This document shows positions 5,263 to 8,354 of a stretch of DNA of 8,354 nucleotides, piece after piece. Numbering within the stretch: position 1 is the stretch's first letter; every line of letters begins with the position of its first letter. Under the pieces are notes generated by a model, which saw only the letters and a list, made by a program, of their open reading frames with translations, had not been told where the DNA came from and searched no databases. The position numbers and the translations under genes are program-made. The stretch comes from Oscillospiraceae bacterium (lineage in GTDB: Bacteria; Bacillota_A; Clostridia; Oscillospirales; Oscillospiraceae): positions 1 through 8,354 of the forward strand of contig JAGAFT010000194.1 of the NCBI GenBank assembly GCA_017627975.1, written 5' to 3'.

Positions 5263-7974
5263 TCAAAGCTTTCTTCTGCGGCTCTTTTCAAGCAGCCACA
5301 GGCTGCCGCCCATGGCGAGCGCCGAGAAGATTCCAAGAAAGATCCAGTACTCGGTCTCGGATCTGTGACCCATGACGGGAAAGGCGGATTCCGGTATACG
5401 ACGGTCCGCATCCTGCCAGGAATCAACGGGGTTTGCCGGCTTGCTCAGATCTTCCGGTTCCAGAAGCTCCGCCCGGGCGTTTTTATCCGCTTCACGGCTT
5501 TGCTCTTCCCCGCTCTCCGGGACGAGTTCCGCGGAGTTTTCGGAACGCGGACGCTCGGCACCCGGGCTGCTGTTCCCGGATTCGCTTTCGACGATCGCAG
5601 CAATGGGACCTATATCCGGCTCCGCTGTTTCAGGCTCTGCCGTTTCAGGCTCTGCCGTTTCCTGCCCTGCTGTTTCCGGCTCCGCTGTTTCCTGCCCTGC
5701 TGTTTCCGGCTCCGTCACAGCCTGTTCGCTTATCGTCTGTTCCGCCATTGGCCGGTCCGCTGCAGGCGCAGGCGTCACAGGCTCGCCGGTTCTCCGCACA
5801 ACGGCATAGGGCGTGAAGCTGCTTGCATCGAACAGAATCTCACAGTTGCTTTCCTTTCCTTCGTCTGCAAGCTGCGGTACAACGGATGGCGTTCCGTTGT
5901 CGTCGATGTGGATGACGTCGGTAGCCAGGTCGGAGTACTGCGTCTCCTGTACGGTGATGCTCACCCGGATCGGAATCGCCGGTTCCAGTTCTTCTCCATA
6001 TTCGTTCACGAAGACAATATCCACCGCCTGGATCTCCAGAATCTCTCCGTCGACCTCGTCGGAAAGCGCATCCTTCAGGAAATTCCCGTCAATCGGTGCA
6101 AGCGACATATATGTGTTCTCCGGGAACGCCCCTTCATCCGCCTCAACCTGAACACGGATTCCCGCCACGCTCTTGTCGAAACGCTGCACACGCTTCGGAA
6201 GTTCCGATCCGGTCGGGGGCAATGGCTCATCCGGCTCTCTCCGGTTTTCGGTATCCTGATCACCGCTTTGTTTCGCAGCCTGTGCTCCGGTTTCATTCTG
6301 TACAGGGGCAGGATTGCTGCCTTCGGTCAGTTTCTCTTCTCCGGCTTTCTCCTTTTTTCCCGGTTCTTCCGCTTTCTCCGGTTCTTCTGTTTTTTCCGGC
6401 TCTTCTACTGTCTCTGATTTTTCCGCTTCCTCCGGTTCTTTCGCTTCCTCCGGTTCTTCCTCTTCTTCCGTCTCTTCAGCCTCCGGTTCTTCCACACACT
6501 TGAGGATGCCGTATCCCATGATACGCGGATCGTTCAGCAGGTATTCAAAAGTCCCCACCGTCCGGCTGTGGTTTCCTTCGATGGTGAGCAGATAATTGTC
6601 CTTTTCGTCCACCCCGTAGACCAGTCCGACATGATCCGTCAAACCATCCTGTTCCCAGTCAAAGAAGACCAGATCCCCAGGCATCGGGCTGTACTCGGAC
6701 GCCGGGGAAAACAGCTCTTTTTCCTCCAGACTCCGTACCCAGGTCGTCGTGGCACAGTCATACGGATACTCTTTGTCCGTGATTCCGGCATAGTGCAGGC
6801 AGAAGGAGACAAACATCGCACACCAGTCGCCGTACGGGATTCCGTACCAGGCTCCGTATCGAGTCCACCCTTTTAAGATATAAGCGTCTCTGTCGTCATT
6901 CAGTACCGCGTCAAAGTTCCGCTCACTCTCGCTGTAGCCGAACTGGGTCTCTGCAACCGCGATCACATCTTCCGCCCATACCCCGGTCAGTTCCAGATCT
7001 TCAAATGCCTTTTCCCAGACTTCCGCCGTCTCGAGATCCGCAGAGAAATCGCTGACCGGCTTCTCCGGGAGTTCCCGCTCTTCCTCTTCTTCCTCCCGTT
7101 CAGGCGCAGCTTCCTTCTCTTCCGTCGGCGCCGCTTCCGGTTCCGGGGTGCTCTTCTCTTCGGCGGTTTTCCGCTCTATGCCTTCCGCAGGCTCTTCTTT
7201 TTCCTCTGCGGAGTCTTCCTTCTTTTCTGCGGGGGCTTCTTTTTCTCCGGTCTCTTCCTTCTTTTCTTCCGGCTCTTCTATGATCTCCTCCGAAGGCTCT
7301 TCTTCCTGTTCTTCAGGGATTTCCGTAACCCTGAAACAGCTGTCATCGTGCACATGGACAGGGAGCTCTTCCAGCTCACAGGATAATACCTTTCTACTCT
7401 GATAGCAGGAATCGCTATGGACATGGGCGCCCTCCCCGGTCTCCTTGCCGCAGATCAGCTTTTTTTCTGTCCGGAAGCATTCCTCGGTATGCTCATGTGC
7501 GACCGCGCCCTCTTCCAGGCCGCAGGACGGTTCCTCGCTTCCCTCCTGGAAGCAGTCCTCCGTATGCCGGTGTCCCGGGTTCACCTCAAGGCCGCAGATT
7601 TGCAGCGTTTCTTCTGCGTAGCATGCATCCTCGTGGACATGTCCGGAATTCTCCTCCAGACGGCAGATCTGTTCCTGCTCTTCCCGATAGCAGTCCTCCG
7701 TGTGGAGATGAGGTTCCCGCTCCGGGAGCGGGCATACCAGAATGCCGTCGGTATCAAAGCAGGATGCATTGTGGACATGTGCAACCGGCTCCACGCCATC
7801 GGCGCAATACGGGCAAACAAGGGTCGTTTTTGATCCGCTCAGCGCAATACCGGTTCGCCGCACACTGATCCCGACCGCCACTGACACAAGCAGCGAGAGA
7901 CAGAGCAGCGACGCAATCTGCTTGCGTCTTTCTGCCCTTTTTCTATTCACTTGTTCCAGCAAACGATTCAGCAT
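5263..7974 (-). CDS. CHAP-domain cell-surface protein with Cys/His repeats
   Basis: A 903-residue multidomain exported protein. Residues 1-20 are strongly basic, 21-38 hydrophobic (signal peptide or N-terminal anchor), and TGIALSG follows. Residues 54-214 hold seven C-x(7,8)-H-x-H-x(3)-C-[FY] units. A Glu/Pro/Lys-rich stalk spans about 218-305. A CHAP domain (about 331-493) has C385 in GDWCAMF, H448 in DHVGLVYG and E466/N468 in TIEGN, as expected for a peptidoglycan amidase or endopeptidase; PGDLVFFDW (432-440) also fits. A second Glu-rich stalk is at about 494-550 and a probable beta-sandwich at about 600-730, starting with EGAFPENTYM-like residues. An ETAEP repeat (about 754-785) and an acidic tail follow. 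A hydrophobic helix (877-895) ends in KSRRRKL. The ATG follows GGAG by 6 bases. It likely remodels or binds the cell wall. The substrate is unknown, and activity is inferred from catalytic residues only. Confidence 0.9.
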   Translation of the reverse strand: MLNRLLEQVNRKRAERRKQIASLLCLSLLVSVAVGISVRRTGIALSGSKTTLVCPYCADGVEPVAHVHNASCFDTDGILVCPLPEREPHLHTEDCYREEQEQICRLEENSGHVHEDACYAEETLQICGLEVNPGHRHTEDCFQEGSEEPSCGLEEGAVAHEHTEECFRTEKKLICGKETGEGAHVHSDSCYQSRKVLSCELEELPVHVHDDSCFRVTEIPEEQEEEPSEEIIEEPEEKKEETGEKEAPAEKKEDSAEEKEEPAEGIERKTAEEKSTPEPEAAPTEEKEAAPEREEEEEERELPEKPVSDFSADLETAEVWEKAFEDLELTGVWAEDVIAVAETQFGYSESERNFDAVLNDDRDAYILKGWTRYGAWYGIPYGDWCAMFVSFCLHYAGITDKEYPYDCATTTWVRSLEEKELFSPASEYSPMPGDLVFFDWEQDGLTDHVGLVYGVDEKDNYLLTIEGNHSRTVGTFEYLLNDPRIMGYGILKCVEEPEAEETEEEEEPEEAKEPEEAEKSETVEEPEKTEEPEKAEEPGKKEKAGEEKLTEGSNPAPVQNETGAQAAKQSGDQDTENRREPDEPLPPTGSELPKRVQRFDKSVAGIRVQVEADEGAFPENTYMSLAPIDGNFLKDALSDEVDGEILEIQAVDIVFVNEYGEELEPAIPIRVSITVQETQYSDLATDVIHIDDNGTPSVVPQLADEGKESNCEILFDASSFTPYAVVRRTGEPVTPAPAADRPMAEQTISEQAVTEPETAGQETAEPETAGQETAEPETAEPETAEPDIGPIAAIVESESGNSSPGAERPRSENSAELVPESGEEQSREADKNARAELLEPEDLSKPANPVDSWQDADRRIPESAFPVMGHRSETEYWIFLGIFSALAMGGSLWLLEKSRRRKL
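5266..5382 (-). other. C-terminal anchor resembling a sortase signal with atypical motif FPVMG
   Basis: Codons at 5368-5382 encode FPVMG. A short polar stretch, a hydrophobic helix (about 5290-5346) and a basic end KSRRRKL follow. This is the order and spacing of a cell-wall sorting signal, with FPVMG in the place of LPXTG. The Thr that sortase cleaves after is replaced by Met, so the segment may instead act only as a membrane anchor. No sortase gene is in the window. Confidence 0.45.
5618..5707 (-). repeat. 15-bp tandem repeat coding for ETAEP/ETAGQ units
   Basis: Six consecutive 15-base units occupy the stretch, with a degenerate seventh after it. On the plus strand they read GGCTCYGCYGTTTCM or TGCCCTGCTGTTTCC. 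On the coding strand each gives five residues, alternating ETAEP and ETAGQ. The array lies in the linker between the beta-sandwich domain and the C-terminal anchor. Units are similar enough for slippage, so copy number may vary among strains. Confidence 0.85.
7333..7815 (-). repeat. Seven-unit Cys/His repeat array in the CHAP protein
   Basis: Seven motifs of the form H-x-H-x(3)-C-[FY] occur at residues 66, 89, 112, 135, 160, 184 and 207, a spacing of 23-25 residues. Each is preceded by a Cys 8 or 9 positions before the first His (C57, C81, C104, C127, C151, C175, C199), often in a LICGLE-like segment. Each unit therefore offers two Cys and two His, a typical zinc-site composition. Similar HTHTxxCY/CGLEE repeats are known from uncharacterised Firmicutes surface proteins. 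Metal binding here is inference. Confidence 0.85.
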
Positions 7975-8040
7975 AGACCTCTCCGCGGAACAAAAGATAT
8001 GTGCAATAATAACACAAAATAGTTACATTTTCGTTTCTAT

Positions 8041-8069
8041 ATCATAACACATCAAACATGCAAAAGCAA
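8041..8069 (-). promoter_or_regulatory. Probable promoter of the CHAP gene
   Basis: On the minus strand, TTGCTT (8064-8069) and TATGAT (8041-8046) are 17 bases apart. TGT precedes the -10, giving an extended -10 element. The predicted start is near 8034, leaving a leader of about 60 bases to the ATG at 7974. The region is AT-rich compared with the rest of the window and lies downstream of the terminator of the preceding minus-strand gene, so the CHAP gene is probably a separate unit. Confidence 0.5.
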
Positions 8070-8110
8070 TCCCAAGCTGCCGTTCGGGCTGTTCTTTTCC
8101 GAAACAGCGA

Positions 8111-8145
8111 TAAAAACGCCTCGTACTTATGCTCGTACGAGGCGT
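8111..8145 (-). terminator. Rho-independent terminator after the M18 aminopeptidase gene
   Basis: A perfect 11-bp stem, ACGCCTCGTAC (8116-8126) with GTACGAGGCGT (8135-8145), surrounds an 8-base loop. On the minus strand the stem is followed by a run of T (complement of 8112-8116), the standard layout for termination. It lies about 40 bases after the aminopeptidase stop. Confidence 0.9.
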
Positions 8146-8186
8146 CTATTTGTATATACTTGAATGGAAAGCTCCTGATCTTCCGA

Positions 8187-8354
8187 TCAGTCACGGTAGG
8201 CGGCCAGAATCCCCTTGTAGGTCATGTAGCAGTCGAGCTTGGAAACGACCTCAAACGGTGCATGCATGCTCAGGACCGGTACCCCCGCGTCGATGGTGTC
8301 GATGTTGCGATTCGCCATATACTTGGCAATGGTTCCGCCGCCGCCCTGGTCGAC
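8187..8354 (-). CDS. M18-family aminopeptidase (C-terminal 55 residues)
   Basis: The frame enters from the right edge of the window and ends at a TGA (8187-8189). The visible 55 residues begin with VDQGGGGT and continue with KYMANRN, DAGVPVLSMHAPFEV and CYMTYK, ending in AAYRD. The DQGGGGT segment and the SMHAPFE segment, whose His is expected to be a ligand of the dinuclear metal site, are hallmarks of the M18 metalloaminopeptidases. These large cytoplasmic oligomers remove N-terminal residues from peptides. The start and the rest of the active site are outside the window, so substrate preference cannot be judged. A terminator follows at 8111-8145. Confidence 0.9.
   Translation of the reverse strand, partial: VDQGGGGTIAKYMANRNIDTIDAGVPVLSMHAPFEVVSKLDCYMTYKGILAAYRD

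Noticed and set aside
5618..5707. Short regular repeats as a CRISPR-like array
   Set aside because: Units are contiguous, with no spacers, in frame with a protein linker, and there are no cas genes.
6208..6222. LPPTG as a functional sortase site
   Set aside because: It is about 315 residues from the C-terminus and is not followed by a hydrophobic segment and basic tail, so sortase would not recognise it as a sorting signal.
5245..6417. 390-codon plus-strand frame rich in Arg, Phe, Cys and Leu
   Set aside because: Its odd composition is the mirror image of the Glu/Pro/Thr repeats in the CHAP protein. It has no domain of its own and starts inside the convergent intergenic region.
8175..8190. 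CTGATC-TTCC-GATCAG hairpin at the aminopeptidase stop
   Set aside because: The stem is only 6 bp, overlaps the stop codon and has no T run after it. The stronger hairpin at 8111-8145 is the terminator.

Overview
The window looks like chromosomal DNA from a GC-rich member of the Bacillota (Firmicutes), most likely an anaerobic, gut-type Clostridia or Erysipelotrichia. The evidence is a lipoprotein ApbE, an aldo/keto reductase carrying Fe-S clusters, consensus-like extended -10 promoters, AAGGAG-type ribosome binding sites, compact rho-independent terminators, and surface proteins with Pro-Thr or Glu-rich linkers. The genus cannot be named from this sequence. There is no sign of a phage, insertion sequence, CRISPR array or integrated element.

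Layout, left to right. (1) At 2-718 (+) is the C-terminal part of a secreted or surface protein: a Pro-Thr linker and two tandem Ig-like domains. (2) At 719-1017 is a compact regulatory island with a shared bidirectional terminator, a tRNA-Arg(CCG) gene on the minus strand with an encoded CCA, and two extended -10 promoters facing each other, one for the tRNA and one for the plus-strand operon. (3) At 1018-5189 (+) is a tightly packed three-gene operon: aldo/keto reductase with a C-terminal Fe-S domain, ApbE flavin transferase lipoprotein (start inside the reductase gene), and RecG helicase (4 bases after apbE). (4) A bidirectional hairpin at 5192-5226 separates this operon from a convergent gene. 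(5) At 5263-7974 (-) is a 903-residue cell-surface protein with a signal or anchor helix, seven Cys/His repeats, a Glu-rich stalk, a CHAP peptidoglycan-hydrolase domain, another Glu-rich stalk, a probable beta-sandwich domain, a short-period repeat and a C-terminal membrane anchor. (6) At 7975-8186 lie its promoter and the terminator of the next minus-strand gene. (7) At 8187-8354 (-) is the C-terminus of an M18-family aminopeptidase.

Most of the window is housekeeping (tRNA, RecG, ApbE, M18 peptidase). The reductase and ApbE are probably co-expressed, but nothing here shows that they act on each other; ApbE acts outside the membrane on flavoproteins not encoded in this window. RecG seems to be a passenger in the operon. 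The most unusual item is the CHAP protein: its N-terminal half holds seven regularly spaced C-x(7,8)-H-x-H-x(3)-C units, a possible extracytoplasmic metal-binding array, and its C-terminus looks like a sortase signal with an atypical pentapeptide (FPVMG).
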